From: Aquilaria yunnanensis
Lineage: Eukaryota; Streptophyta; Magnoliopsida; Malvales; Thymelaeaceae
Length of the DNA: 64,000 nt
Direction: 5' to 3'
NCBI GenBank assembly: GCA_039654915.1
Contig: CM077593.1
Location: 39,774,501-39,838,500 of the forward strand
The notes beneath the pieces were generated by a model. That model made no database searches. It saw only the letters and a program-made list of their open reading frames with translations, and was not told the origin of the DNA. Of the stretch, positions 36,122 to 47,817 are shown in pieces; positions within the stretch are counted from its first letter, which is position 1; each line of letters starts with the position of its first letter. Made by a program: the position numbers and the translations under genes.

Positions 36122-36795
36122 GGTTTCTCCGCCTGTCGGAGTTGTAGTCCTCATCTTCGGCCCTTTGTTCCTCATATTTTCTTCCTTTTGGGGAAGGCAT
36201 CCGCAGATATTTCTGAAGTTGGCCGAGTTTTATCAGCGACTCAATGTACTTCTTCAGTTGGAAGCAGTCTTCGGTGTCGTGGCCGTGGTCATGGTGAAAC
36301 TGGCAGAACTTCTTGATGTTTTTCTTCTTATCAGCGGTCATGGCCCTTGGCCGCCGAATCTGCGTCCCCTGCCTTTCCAGCACCATGAGGATGTTTGTCC
36401 ATGTAGTGCTCAGGGGTGTGAAGCTTTGAAGTTTGCTTCCCCGCATCCTCCGAGGTCGGCCTGCCTATTCAGTTGGATGCCGGGCTTGCTGATTGGACCC
36501 TTCGGCGCGGTTGTGATCGGACTTCGGCCCAGCCATTCTCAGCTCCTCGGCAGTCATGTGCTGTTCGGCCATTCGCTAAAATTCTCCAAGGGTGTCTGGG
36601 GGATCCTTTGAGAACTCATAAAATAGCTGTGAGTCTCGCCGAAGGCCCCGTGTCATGGCGAGGATGCGTATTTAGGGCTGGAAGTCCGGGACGCTTAGAG
36701 CTTCCCTGTTGAATCTTTCGACATAGTCTCGGATGGTTTCTTCATTTCTCTGCTCTATGTCGAACATCTGAACAGGCATCTTCGCCGTTGGCCGG
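36122..36795 (-). pseudogene. gag: Tat-A gag, middle segment
   Basis: On the minus strand the frame carries the gag core (ETIRDYVERFNREAL, LAMTRGLRRDSQL) and the Cys/His knuckle variant (CQFHHDHGHDTEDC). It is bounded by Tat-C on the right and Tat-B on the left. Stops include one at about 36465 (TAG where Tat-B has CAG), one in FYRR and one in RPEIRI. Confidence 0.88.
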
Positions 36796-37743
36796 TGATA
36801 GCCAAATGCTATTGCCTCCTCGGTAGTAACTCCCTGCCAGAATATTGGCCGAGGAGTCTGACGTCACCCAAGAGAGGATCTTTTCACTGACCTCAGAAGG
36901 TGCGAAGTCAACCACTATGAGCTCGAGACTTTGGTTAGCTCGTCGGGAATTCCGAGGACAACACCGTCTCCATCGAGGGCCCAAACTGACCATCTTCGGG
37001 TAAGAGAGCCATCTCTCTGAAGCAAGGAAGAATCTCCCCGAAGGCAGAGGCCCCGAAGAGGATCTTCCCCGAACAAGAAACACCTGAACAAGGGAATCCC
37101 CGAACTATGGGTGTGAGTCCCGAAGAAGGTGTTCATCAAGGGAACTCCCAGAACTATGGGATAGATCCCGAAGGACGGATAGAATCCGAAGAGGGTGCAC
37201 GCACTAAAGGGCGACCTCGCCCAGGGGACCTCGGGAGTACGGTATGAGCATTTAAGGAGCCTCTGACATGTTGCCCACATGCCCTACACGTCACATCAGA
37301 ACGGCGAACTGACACGCCGCAGCCGCCCCAGTCCTGGCACAACCTGTCCGGGTCCAGGGCTAAATGAGGCTGCTGCCTGTCCCCTAGGTCCAAAAGTACA
37401 AATCAAATCTGACCAAACACATGTCATGATCTGAACGGACCATCTACTCCTATAAATACTAGGAAAAGGGACTGGGCAAAGGATGGGCATTTTTCCTCCC
37501 TCTGAGAAAACACAGAACAGGCAAGACACTTGATACCTTAGTGTTCTTCCTCCACTTTCACTCAGAAAACTGACTTGGGCGTCGGAGGGTCCTCCCCGGA
37601 AAAGCAAACCGGGGACCTCCTAACCTCTTCCTTGAGCTTTTCAGGCACACTCAGCTAGGAAACAAGAGCTCCAGGCGCTCGCATCCTCAGGAAGTCTCTC
37701 CACCAGTCAACATGACAGCAAACGAAGATGCTTTGGGGCATGA
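36796..37743 (+). repeat. Tat-C 5' LTR, 948 bp
   Basis: Starts TGATAGCCAAATGC and ends GGGGCATGA (terminal CA changed to GA). TATAAATA is at 37451-37458. The primer site TGGCGCCGTCTGTGGGAAC follows at 37746-37764. Confidence 0.93.
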
Positions 37744-39045
37744 TTTGGCGCCGTCTGTGGGAACCCACTCTGAGATCGTCGTCGTTGAGACTCTGCATTC
37801 TAAGGACAAGGCGCTCCCGAAGTCCCTGTCCGCTCCTGAGATACAACCGGCTGCTGAGCAAACACTCCCAAGGAGTTCTGCGCCTGAGGAAGACCGCCCT
37901 CTGGTAATCACCATGAGCTTCTTGAGGGACTTTCAGCGTTCGGTCGTGTCTGAAAGGACCCAGCAGATCGACCGAACGTGGCCACAGCAAGCACAGGCCC
38001 AGACACCCCCTCACCGACACGCCCTTGGGAGAAAAGCCCCAAGTCTACACATCGCAGTTCGGGGAGTGGAGACCCTCGCGAAGAATCATCCACAGAAGAT
38101 ATAGCCCTCGGGAAACAGCCTGTGGGACAAACCGGGTCCAAGCGACCGAGAGTTTCACAGCGAAGCAGTTCATCGCCTGAGGCGAGGTCCTTGTCCCCTC
38201 AGCGCCGAACTCGCCCCCCGAAGAGGCGCCGGCGATCTCCATTCCCTGAAGAAGGCCCTAGCACCACAGTGCTGATGGAGAGGATAGTAGCACGGTTGGA
38301 CAGAGTGGAGAAACAAGTGGCCAGAAAACCCGTTTGGGCCAGACTCTCGGGAACATGCTGCGAAGATGACTTGCCATTTATTCAGGCCGTTGTTGAGGCA
38401 GTCATGCCAGGTGACTTCAGAGTACCTTGGTCGGAGATTTATGATGGCTGTACTGATCCACAGGCCCATCTGACGAAGTACAGACGCAGCATGATAATAC
38501 ACGGTGCTGACGATGCTACCATGTGCAAATGCTTCGAAGTCACCCTCACAGGGCCAGCCACGGCGTGGTACAATTCCTTGCCTCCAGGAACCACCACTGA
38601 GTTCCAGGAGTTGTCCACAGCCTTCACCCAGCAGTTCAATGGGAGCCAACCTACGGCGAAGATGCCTGTGCAGATGTTCGACATAGAGCAGAAGAATGGA
38701 GAAACCATCCGAGACTATGTCGAAAGATTCAACAGGGAAGCTCTGAGCGTCCTAGACTTCAGTCCCGGAATCCGCATTCTTGCCATGACACGAGGCCTTC
38801 GACGAGACTCACAGCTGTTCTACGAGTTCTCAAAGGACCCCCCGGAGACCCTCGGAGAATTTTACCGAAGAGCAGAACAACACATGACCGCCGAAGAACT
38901 ACGAATGGCTGGGCCGAAGTCTGATCAGCACCGCGCCAAAGAGTCCAGTCAACAAGCTCGGCATCCTACCGAACGACGCCCCGAAGAGCCACAGGGGAGA
39001 CTCCTTTCTCACTCGTTTTCGGAACAGAGGCCATTATCCCAATAG
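37712..39045 (+). pseudogene. gag: Tat-C gag fused to an integrase fragment
   Basis: The frame opens at the ATG in the LTR (37712) and reads through the LTR end and primer site (MTANEDALGHDLAPSVGT). It shifts frame near 38010, and gag then continues to about 38965 (YNSLPPGTTTEF, LAMTRGLRRDSQL). There it is fused to the integrase TPRRATGE region, which is read out of frame and stops at 39045. The knuckle and everything after it are missing. Confidence 0.87.
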
Positions 39046-39327
39046 AGAGAAATAGCTGAGCTGAGAAGAAAAGCTTTTCAGCAAAGAGTGGCCGCGGCTG
39101 TAAACTTACGGGCCAGGCCAAAAGAAATCAAGAAGGGAGACCTCGTTCTCCGAGAGGCCGACTTCGCACCCCGAAGGCCATCCCATGGCGTACTTCGCGC
39201 AAACTGGGAAGGACCCTATCTGGTTCTTGCCGAAGTACGAAAAGGCGTGTACAAGCTTGGCGACGCCGAAGGTGTAGAATTGAAGAACACTTGGCACTCA
39301 GACGCCTTGAAAAAATTCTACGCTTAA
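39046..39327 (+). pseudogene. pol: Tat-C integrase C-terminal remnant
   Basis: Reads [20 protein letters not shown] through the conserved GPYLVLAEVRKGVYKLG block to ALKKFYA, with a stop at 39325-39327. It follows the second deletion junction, where AGAGA is shared by both sides. No start codon of its own is evident. Confidence 0.88.
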
Positions 39328-39986
39328 GGTTGAGCGGAGGAGTTATGTTGTACAAAATGGCCTTGAGAAAAATTCTTAAGTGTACAGAAATTGTGCAAAA
39401 TAGAATTCTGCAAAGATGCTCGCCATGATAAAGCGTAGATATGACTTTCCGAAGTCCCTTGAGCCATCACGCTTGGGAAAGATGGAAAACAAAAATCTCG
39501 CAGAAGTATTTGCCATAGCCAGCGCAGAGATAATTTTCCGAACTCCCTTGAGCGAACATGCTCGGGAAAATGGGAAGTGAAAAATCTCGCGAAAGGTTTT
39601 CCGAAGTCCCTTGAGCAAACATGCTCGGGACAACTGGAAAAACAAAAAATTTGACTGAAGGTTTTCCGAAGTCCCTTGAGCAATCATGTTCGGGGTAAAT
39701 TGGAAATGCAAAAGCCTGCAAAAAGACTTAGTCAAATTTTTTCAGGCCTTCCAGAAAGTCTTTCGAGCAAGCGCACTCGGGACAAAGAAAGGTAAAAAAG
39801 TTTCTTTAATCGCAGGTTTTCCGAAGTCTCTTGAGCGAACGTGTTCGGGATAATGGAAATGAAGAAACTTGCAAGAAAAGACTTAGCCAAAAAATCTTCA
39901 TTAAAGAGCAAAGCTGCTTTACAGTAAAGAACTGCCCGAAGAAGGATTACAAAATAGAAGGGAAGGAAAAGGGGCCCTAAAATAGC
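39328..39986. repeat. Tat-C spacer with six tandem 30-base motifs
   Basis: TTCCGAAGTCCCTTGAGC followed by a short gap and CTCGGGA-type ends recur near 39447, 39538, 39600, 39667, 39752 and 39820, 60-90 bases apart. No gene. Confidence 0.87.
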
Positions 39987-41497
39987 CTAAGGGTTCGCGG
40001 CGTCCCGAGAGCCACTCGTTTGCCCGCCCTTTTCCACCATCTTCGGCGCTGGAATTGAAGGAGGAAGTTTCAGATGTTTGACGTTGGACCACTTCCACCG
40101 AGGTCCCCCAGGAATGTTTAGACCCTCTAGAAAAGAGAGGTCCAGATCTGGGAACCTCTGGAGAACCTGGTGCCGAGCAAGGCAGAAGCCGTCCTGGAAC
40201 GCGACCTTGTTCATTTGATCAGACTTGTTCTTCTCAAGCTCGAGGTCGTCAAGCTCGTCCTTCAGGTCCGCGATCTCCTCTTCCAGTGCCTTTATCTGCT
40301 CTTCCCCCTTCGGCTCCTTCTTCAACGACTCGACCTCGGCCTGGAGAGCGTTATTCTCACACGTCAACGACACTATACGGCTGTCAGAACCAGCCTTGTA
40401 CTGGAGAAGATCTTCGTTGGCGGCGAGCATCCCCTTTATTTGGTCACCGAGGTCAGCGATCTTCCTGGAGGAGTCCTTTTGAAGTTCTTCTTTTTCCTTC
40501 CGGAACTCCTCCCGAAGGGCAGCTACTTCTTTCTCAGCAGCCTCTTTCAGCTGCTGGTTTTTGGTGATCGACTCCGCGAGTGCGGTCCTCGTCTCATTCA
40601 TGGTTTGAGTGGCTGAAGTTCGAAAAGCAACCTCCCTGGCCACCCTAACTCGGAGGAAGGCGGCGTACCCCATCAGCTGCAAAAAGATTAAACGCAAGGT
40701 TAGTAAGAGCCAAACACTTAGGAAAAAATTGAAGGGAAAGAGCTGTGAAGGATATACCTGAGCAGCGTGCTCGGTGATCTTTGCGGCGAGGGTGTTATCC
40801 CCCGGATGGGCCGCCGCTATAGCCTTGAAGGAGGCCTCGGTGAGCACCCCCCTCGTAATTTCCTTAGCCATTTGAGGAACGTCCTCGGAGTACATATTCA
40901 TGTCCTCCGTGAACGTCCAGAAAGGCTCCTTGGGTATCTTCCCTTGCGGGATTTTGGCATCCCGAAGAGCTCATTTCTGAGCATGTTCGGCGACCCAGCC
41001 AGGGGTAGTCAACTCCCCTGCATGATAAGAATGAGAAGGAGATTAAAGACAAAGAAGCCAATCCAGAAAAAACAAAGGAAGTACACTTTCTCTGGAAACA
41101 AACCTGGCGGAACCTCGACAACAACGTCCTCGGAGTCCTCGGCCTCCTCGGCCGAAATGCCCTTGCCCTTCCGCTTGTGCCGCTCCTCGGCAGAAGGTAC
41201 TTCTACCACTACATCAAGGAGGGCCTGTGACGCGGTAGGACTCTGAGTAGGGACGTCGGTTGAAGGGACATCGGAAGCAGTAGCCTCAGGCCCCGGAATC
41301 TCGGCTGCCCCAGGCTCCTCGGCAGTCTCCTTGGGAATTTCCTCTAGAGGAGCCTGGGCAGCTCTCTTTGCCCGTTTCCTCGAAGGCCCCGCGCCAGTAG
41401 ACTTCCGCCTTCGGGAAGACGCCTTGTTCGTCTGATCGCCCTTCTCCACCTGGCCGGTGAAAAGGGACTTGTAATAGGCGGCAGTCGCGTCGCCATA
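39987..41497 (-). pseudogene. Tat-C antisense gene, exons 2-4 only
   Basis: Minus-strand exon 2 (about 41497-41104, 5' end lost at a deletion junction), exon 3 (41017-40758, exactly 260 nt) and exon 4 (40676-39987, 690 nt as in Tat-A). Introns are 86 and 81 bp. Exon 1 with the N-terminal domain and the TATA box are deleted; the junction lies in a shared GTCGCCAT-like stretch near 41490. One further stop falls near the start of exon 3. The coiled coil and FCLARHQVLQRFP box are intact. Confidence 0.85.
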
Positions 41498-42012
41498 ACT
41501 GCTAAATGCGCCTGAAAAGTCGCGCCTGCCGTACTCAGTGCATTCCCACCCAATAATAGTGTGCCATGTGTCGGTCATCGCGCAGCAAACGTGCCACGTG
41601 TTGTCCATCACGTCGAGCACGCCCTCTGACACCATTTGGTCTATTGGCACCGCCCTAGACTGACTCTGCTGGACACAGGACGCGACGCATGAGCAGACCT
41701 ATAAAGGCAAAAAAGTAGATTACCTCGAAGACACCAAAAGACAGCCTGTGACTTCGGGCAAAAGGTCTATCTTCGGTACAAGGTTATCCAATTTTCCCTT
41801 GCCACGAGGACACCAAGAGACAGCCTGCGACATCGGGCAGAAGGTGTATCTTCGGCACAGGGACAGCCTATCTTCTCGTGCCTCGAGGACGCAAAAAGGG
41901 CTGCCCATCGCTTCAGGCAGAAGAAGGCATCTTCGGCGCAGATATCACAACCACAGGACCCGAAAACCGATGGACCGAAGTTTCTCACTTCGGCTTTTCG
42001 GAGGGGGGCCTG
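41498..42012. other. Tat-C region before 3' LTR
   Basis: Upstream flank of the deleted antisense promoter, then the ~79-bp tandem repeat as in Tat-B (units from about 41730 and 41809, decayed third near 41885), then a polypurine tract ending at 42012. No gene. Confidence 0.75.
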
Positions 42013-42984
42013 TTATAGCCAAAGGCTATTGCATCCTCGGTAGTAACTCCCTGCCAGAATATTGGCCGAGGAGTCTGACGTCACCCAAGAGAGGATCTTT
42101 TCACTGACCTCGGAAGGTGCGAAGTCAAACACTATGAGCTCGAGACTTTGGTTAGCTCGTCAGGAATTTCGAGGACAACACCGTCTCCATCGAGGGGCCA
42201 AACTGACCGTCTTCGGGTAAGAGAGCCATCTCTCTGGAGCAGGGAAGAATCTCCCCGAAGGCAGAGGCCCGACGAGGATCTTCCCCGAACAAGAAACACC
42301 TGAACAAGGGAATCCCCGAACTATGGGTGTGAGTCCCAAAGAAGGTGTTCATCAAGGGAACTCCCAGAACTATGGGGTAGATCCCGAAGGAAGTGCTCGC
42401 ACCGAAGGACGGATAGAATCCGAAGAGGGTGCACGCACCGAAGGGCGACCTCGCCCAGGGGACCTCGGGAGTACGGTATGAGCATTTGAGGAGCCTCTGA
42501 CATGTCACCCACAAGCCGTACACGTCACATCAGAATGGCGAACTGACACGCCGTAGCCGCCCCAGTCCTGACAAAACCTGTCCGGGTCCAGGGCTAAAGG
42601 AGGCTGCAAACGGCTGCCTGTCCCCTAGGTCCAAAAGCACAGATCAAATCCGACCGAACACGTGTCATGATCTGAACGGACCATCTACTCCTATAAATAC
42701 TAGGAAAGGGGACTGGGCAAAGGATGGGCATTTTTCCTCCCTCTGAGAAAACACAGAACAGGCAAGACACTTGATCCCTTAGTGTTCTTCCTCCACTTTC
42801 ACTCAGAAAACTGACTTGGGCGTCGGAGGGTCCTCCCCGGAAAAGCAAACCGGGGACCTCCTAACCTCTTCCTTGAGCTTTTTAGGCACACTCAGCTGGG
42901 AAACCAGAGCTCCAGGCGCTCGCCTCCTCAGGAAGTCTCTCCACCTGTCAACATGACAGCAAACGAAGATGCTTTGGGGCATCA
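42013..42984 (+). repeat. Tat-C 3' LTR, 972 bp
   Basis: Starts TTATAGCCAAAGG (TG changed to TT) after GGGGGGCCTG and ends GGGGCATCA. TATAAATA is at 42692-42699. Confidence 0.93.
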
Positions 42985-43918
42985 GCCGGCTTCCAATAAA
43001 TTGTTGCGCGAAGGCCGTAGACAACTCCTGGAACTCAGTGATGGCTCCTAGGGGCAATGAGTTGTACCACGCAGTTGCTGCTCCCGTGAGGGTGACCTCG
43101 AAGCATTTACACATGCTAGCGTCATCAGCACCATGCATTATCATGCTGCGTCTGTACTTGGTTAGATGGGCCTGCGGATCAATGCGGCCATCATAAATCT
43201 CCAGCCGTGGTACCCTGAAGTCGCCTGGCATGGCTGCCTCGATCACGACCCGGGTGAATGGGGACCCATCTTCGTAGAAGGCTCCCGTCAACCTGTCCCA
43301 GACGGGTTTGCGAGCTCCCTGCTTTTCCACCCTGTCTAGCCGCGCTAGTATCTTTTCCATGAGAACTGTGGCATTAGGCTCTTCCTCTGGGAAGGGAGAT
43401 CGTCGGCGCTTCTTCGGGGAGCGAGTTTGGCGCTGAGGGGACAGGGACCTCGCCTCAGGCGATGAACTCCTTCGCTATGAGACTTTCGGTCGCTTGGACC
43501 CAGTTTGTGGCCGTTTCCCGAGGGGCATATTCTCCGTAGATGACTCTTCGCGTGGGTCTCCGCTTCCCGAACTGCGATGACTTGACCTTGGGCTTTTCTC
43601 CCAAGGGCGTGCAAGTGAGGGAGTTCTTTGGGTCTGTGTCTGCTGTGGCCACCTTTGGTCGATCTGCTGTGCCATTTCGGCCACGACCGAACGCTGAAAC
43701 TCCCTCATAAAGCTCATAGTGATTACTAGAGGGCGGTATTCCTCAGGCGCAGAAGTCCCTGGGAGTGTTTGTTCAGCAGCCGGTTGTGTCTCAGGCGCGG
43801 ACGGAGACCTCGGGAGTCCCCTGTCCTTAGAACGCCGAGTTTCAATGACGGCGATCTCAGAGCGGGTTCCCACAGACGGCGCCATATGATGCCCAGGGGC
43901 TTCATCGTTGGTAGTCAT
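42985..43918 (-). pseudogene. gag: Tat-A gag N-terminal part, starting inside the LTR
   Basis: The minus-strand ATG at 43918-43916 lies inside the 5' LTR. The frame runs through the LTR end and primer site (MTTNDEAPGHHMAPSVGT), then EEYRPLVITMSF, an Arg/Ser-rich stretch and the gag core up to QQFIGSR, where Tat-C interrupts. A TAG at 43477-43475 replaces a CAG found in Tat-C and Tat-E; otherwise the frame is continuous. Confidence 0.88.
43866..43884 (-). other. Tat-A primer binding site
   Basis: Reverse complement of TGGCGCCGTCTGTGGGAAC, two bases from the LTR end, identical to Tat-B and Tat-C. Confidence 0.85.
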
Positions 43919-44745
43919 GGTGACTGATGGAGGGACTCCTGGAGAGGAATAACGCCTGGTGGCCGGTTTGCCCAAGGGAGAATGCCTGAGATGTTCAGAA
44001 AAAGTGGGTTAAGAGGTCCCCGGGGTGTTTTGCCGGGGAAGAGCCTCTGACGCCCAAGTCAGTGGTGCTGACAGAAGGCGGAGGAAATAGCACTGAAGGG
44101 TTGAGTGAACTCGCCTGGTCTTATTTTCTCAGAGTGAGGAGTCAGGATATTTGCCAGCCGTTTGCCAAGGTGTATTCCCTGATATTTATAGAGGTGTCCA
44201 GCCCGTTCAGATCGTGACACGTGTTCGGTCGGATGTTCTTTGAATGTCTGGGCGTAGAGGACAAGTAGCTGGTGGCAGGCTTCCTTCAGCCTTGAGCCGA
44301 GACGGGCCATGATGTGACTTTGATGGCGTCGGCGTGTCAGAACGCCGTTTGAGGCGGCTTGTGACGTCTGTGGGCGACATGTCAGAGGCTTCCTTAAATG
44401 CTCCTTCCGTACTCCCGAGGTCCCTGGGTGAGGTCATCCTCTAGTACGGACCGTGCCACTTCGGGAAACATGCCCCAAGTTCGGGGGTTCCCAGATTCAG
44501 GGAGTTCCGCCTTCGGGAAGATCATGTTCGGCCCACACTAGCTAGTGCCACTTTTCCGAAGGCGGTCTGTTTACTACCTCAGGGGGGCTAATAGTATCCT
44601 CAAGTTCCCTGGCGTGCCGAGCTCGGGCTCTTCGGCTTTTCTCCGAGGTGTGTGATCCCACCTTTTTTCGGGTAGCGCCAGATCGCCTGGCCATTCTGGT
44701 GGCAGGGAGTTCGGCCAGGCGGAGGCGATAGTCCTTTGGCTATCA
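43887..44745 (-). repeat. Tat-A 5' LTR, 859 bp
   Basis: On the minus strand it starts TGATAGCCAAAGGACTATC at 44745 and ends TGGGCATCA at 43887. A TATA-like CTATAAATATC (minus strand) is at about 44181-44192 and ACACGTGT at 44217-44224. Confidence 0.94.
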
Positions 44746-44985
44746 CCTTCCATCCCATTTTGTCTCACTTTTTGTTTTAACTCTCGTCTGTTCTAGAGCC
44801 TTTTCTTGCCCTTTTTCTCTTTCCGGCGGCGATTCTTGCGGCAAAGTGACCTCCGGCGACTCCTTGCAGCGATGTTTCGCAGCCCGGATTTCAGTAAAGT
44901 CTTTGGTGGGTGTTCCCTTTTTGTGGTTTGTCATTGTTCCTCTATTTTTCCCAAAGTCATCTCTCTTTTTCTTATTTTTTGAAAA

Positions 44986-47447
44986 ATGTCAAATCCAACT
45001 CCATTGAGTCCGACTCCATTGATGACTGTGCGCCCTCTTTCTGCAAACCTTGCTTCCCTTGAGGCTTATCCTTGTTTCACTACTTTGGAAAAGATGAAAA
45101 GTGGGTGGCCAAGTACTACCTCCCTTCTTATATCACACCGAGGTTACCTCTCCCGGGATCTTACGGTTACGCAGCTTCTTTGGGGGAGGTTACCGTTTAC
45201 CGAGCTCAGCTGAAAGCCGGTCTTCGGTATCCCCCTCATCGCGTGATATGTGAATTCTGCAAATTCCACGGCATTGCTGTGAACCAACTCCCCCCAAATT
45301 CTTACTCTTACTTTAATGCTTTCATCTGCATGTGTGCGGTGTTCGGCATAAACCCGCACTTCCTCTTTTTCATGCAATACTACAAACTCCACCCGGTCCC
45401 GAAGGGTGGTTTTTACTACCTCTTTCCCCGAGGGTCCGGGAGTAAGAAGTTTATGTTTACCTTTGACAATAAGGATAGCTGGCGAGGGTGGCAGAAGAAG
45501 TTTTTCTTTTTTCGGGTCCCCGAGTCTTGGAGACATGTGCCTATTAGATGGGCCTCGGGGACTTTGGAGGTCGACGTCGTCGATCCCTAGAAGCTCCTTA
45601 CTCCGGTATTGCTTGCCGATTTTGAAAACTTCGACAAGCATATTCGGTTGGTGGCGGACTGGGACTCCGGGACTCCGTCAGGTTCACCCTACCCTTTTCC
45701 CATTAAGTGGGATCTTATGTCAGAGGAGGTTCTTCGGGAACTAGGAGTGATAACTGCCCACAAGAGTTACCCCGACATGCCCGTGCCTGTCCTTCCGGGG
45801 AAGAAAGCCTGGATAGTCATGCTTCTTCGGCGCAAATTTCTTATCAGTTTTTTTTCGAGAGTAAGTCACCTTCCTGGGTTTGCTATCTGCTTTCCTTTTG
45901 GACTTACACTGATGTTTTACCTTTTTGCAGAGATGGGCGATCAGTCTGCTGAGTTTTATAAATCACTCTATGACAGTCAGGCTAAGCGGGGAGAGCAAGT
46001 ACACAGGAAGACTTCTGGTAAGAGGAAGAAGTCGACTGCAGGCCCTTCCAAGTCCAAGAAGGCCAAGGCTACCACTCTTCCTTCCCCCGAGAACATAACT
46101 GAGGTGGAAGACCAGTCTTCTGCTCAGCTTCCGACCGCCGAGAACCCTTCTTTGGAACCTGACATCCTCGGGGAGACGCTAAGTCTTGCCCCTGCTATCG
46201 AGATCCCAGCAGAGCGAACGTCTGCCCAGGAGTTTGAAGAGGGCAGGAGGAGGAAGGGGAAGAATGTCAATGAGGATGTTCGGGAGGTCGGTTTTGAGGA
46301 GCGCGTCCCCGAAGTTCCACCAGGTTTTTTCCTTAGCCATTATGCTACCAACCTTAGTATTTTTCGTATCTATGATTTTTTGGATCAATGGCTAAGGGAT
46401 GATGTCTTGATGGAACTTCAGCGTGACCTTGCAGAGAACGCCCCTACTGCTTCCTGGGTGGAAGCTCATGCCCGTCAGAGGGCTCTTCGGGATCGATGAA
46501 TTCCTCGGGGCAAGGTGCCACGGGAGCCCTTCTGGTCGTTCACATAGGACATGGATTTGTTCTCTGAGGATAGCCAGCTGATGGCTCCGCAAATGGCATT
46601 GGGGGTGCTGACTAACGCCACTTTTCAGTCCCTTACAACCGAATCTCCCAGCGAAGAGATTCTCGCGGCGAGGATGACTGAGCACGCTACTCAGGTGGTC
46701 TTTTCTTTTCTTTTTTTTTAGAAAATTGATTCAAGCCATTACTGCCTTCCGATGCTTATTTGGTGCCTCTGCTTTCCGCAGTTTTTGGCATATAGCGGGT
46801 ACTTCCGCACCTGGTCAGCAAAACAAACGGAGACCCGCTCTCGGTTCGAAGATTCCCTGCGGAAGATGAAAGAGTCTCTCGCCCAATATGCCCTAAAGTA
46901 TGGCGAGTTAAACAAAATTGTGAAAGAAGATCTTGGGAGTCTTCGGGCCGAGGTTGTGTCCAGCAGGTAGGAGCTGCTTACCGACTTCTCAGCCAAGGTT
47001 GAAGACCTCGACTCGAAGTGCGTGTCTCTTTCTTTAGAGAATGAGGCCCTTCGGAAGCAGACCGTTCAAGACGGCGAGAACCTTGCGAAATCACTCTCTT
47101 TGAATGCCGATCTCCAAGCTGAGATTGCGTCCCTGAAGAAGGAGAAGACGAAGAGCAGGAAGAAGAGGAGGCTGGAGGAGAAGATTGTCGCGTTCAAAGC
47201 TGAGCTGGCGGCTCTTGGCGCCGAGAAGAACCGTAGCGAGCAAATGTCGAAGACATCTTACCAAGATGGTTTTTGCTTGGCTCGTCATCAGGTCCTCACT
47301 CGGCACCCTGGGCTGGACATTTCGCATTTGTCCGCTTTGGACTTTCCCCAAGAGCCAAGATCTTCCTCGTCCAAGGTCGAGTTCCTCAATCTTCCTTCGG
47401 CTCGGCCTGCGTCTTTGACTGAGCCCTCTGAAGATGATAATGGTTGA
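44986..47447 (+). pseudogene. Tat-D antisense four-exon gene, divergent
   Basis: Exons I infer: 44986-45860, 45931-46323, 46435-46694 and 46782-47447. Introns of 70, 111 and 87 bp have GT and AG ends. Exon 3 is again exactly 260 nt, ending in CAG before the donor, and exons 2 and 4 are multiples of three. The N-terminal domain keeps CEFCKFHGIAVNQLPPNSY and RGSGSKKFMFTF; the coiled coil ends in FCLARHQVLTRHPGLDISHL. A frameshift near 45095, a TAG at 45588, stops in exon 3 and a TAG at 46968 make it non-functional. The 240 bases before the ATG are 5' untranslated sequence; the promoter is separated by the Tat-A insertion. Confidence 0.82.
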
Positions 47448-47817
47448 TGAAACGTCTGATACCCTTGCTCAGTCATAGGTTTTTCTTCTGCGTTCTTTGT
47501 AATTTTTTTTTCTTTTTCTTAGGATTTTTTAATGAAGGATTTTTTCTCCATTCTCCATTCTTTCTCCTGAATATGCCTTATCAGCAGCTGGTACGATTCC
47601 AAGCGTGCACTTTTGACGAACACCAGCACCTTATCTTTCGGAAGGAACCTTTTTGAACTTCTTTCGTGTTTGTACGGGTTTTTAAACTTAGTACAGAACT
47701 TTGTAAGGCAGGGCCATTAAGGTGCACTCTTCCAATAACGAGGGCAAATTTGTCATGTATTTTACTGACGACTTCGGGGAGGAGTAGCTTACCGGCTTTC
47801 TTTGAAGAAAAAATTAT
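47448..47817. other. Tat-D spacer
   Basis: Non-coding interval between antisense gene and integrase end. The 30-base tandem motif of the other Tat copies is not recognisable here. Confidence 0.6.

Larger units (their letters stand above)
36796..42984 (+). mobile_element. Tat-C: internally deleted Tat element, 6.2 kb
   Basis: LTRs at 36796-37743 and 42013-42984, target duplication GCCGG at 36791-36795 and 42985-42989. Gag is fused to integrase sequence near 38970, and a second junction lies near 39045, so protease, RT, both RNase H domains and most of integrase are gone. Exon 1 and the promoter of the antisense gene are also gone (junction near 41490). It was non-autonomous after these losses. 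The junctions show short shared sequences. Confidence 0.94.
16058..44745 (-). mobile_element. Tat-A: Tat-lineage Ty3/gypsy element, interrupted three times
   Basis: In minus orientation: 5' LTR (43887-44745), primer site, gag, protease, RT, dual RNase H, integrase, repeat spacer, antisense gene, polypurine tract, truncated 3' LTR (16058-16573). Three insertions with matching 5-bp duplications split it: a solo LTR (CAAGG), Tat-B (GGTTT) and Tat-C (GCCGG). Removing them and their duplicated bases leaves an internal region of about 9.1 kb, close to the 9.2 kb of Tat-B. The right flank is Tat-D sequence. The left flank is an aberrant fusion with copia sequence, so the element's own target duplication cannot be checked. 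Confidence 0.92.

Noticed and set aside
36090..36611. 173-codon plus-strand frame
   Set aside because: It is the antisense of Tat-A gag (minus strand), continuing from the LTR ATG of Tat-B into flanking DNA.
36796..37743. Tat-B 3' LTR and Tat-C 5' LTR as one duplicated element
   Set aside because: Each has its own pair of distinct target duplications (GGTTT and GCCGG), with Tat-A gag between them.
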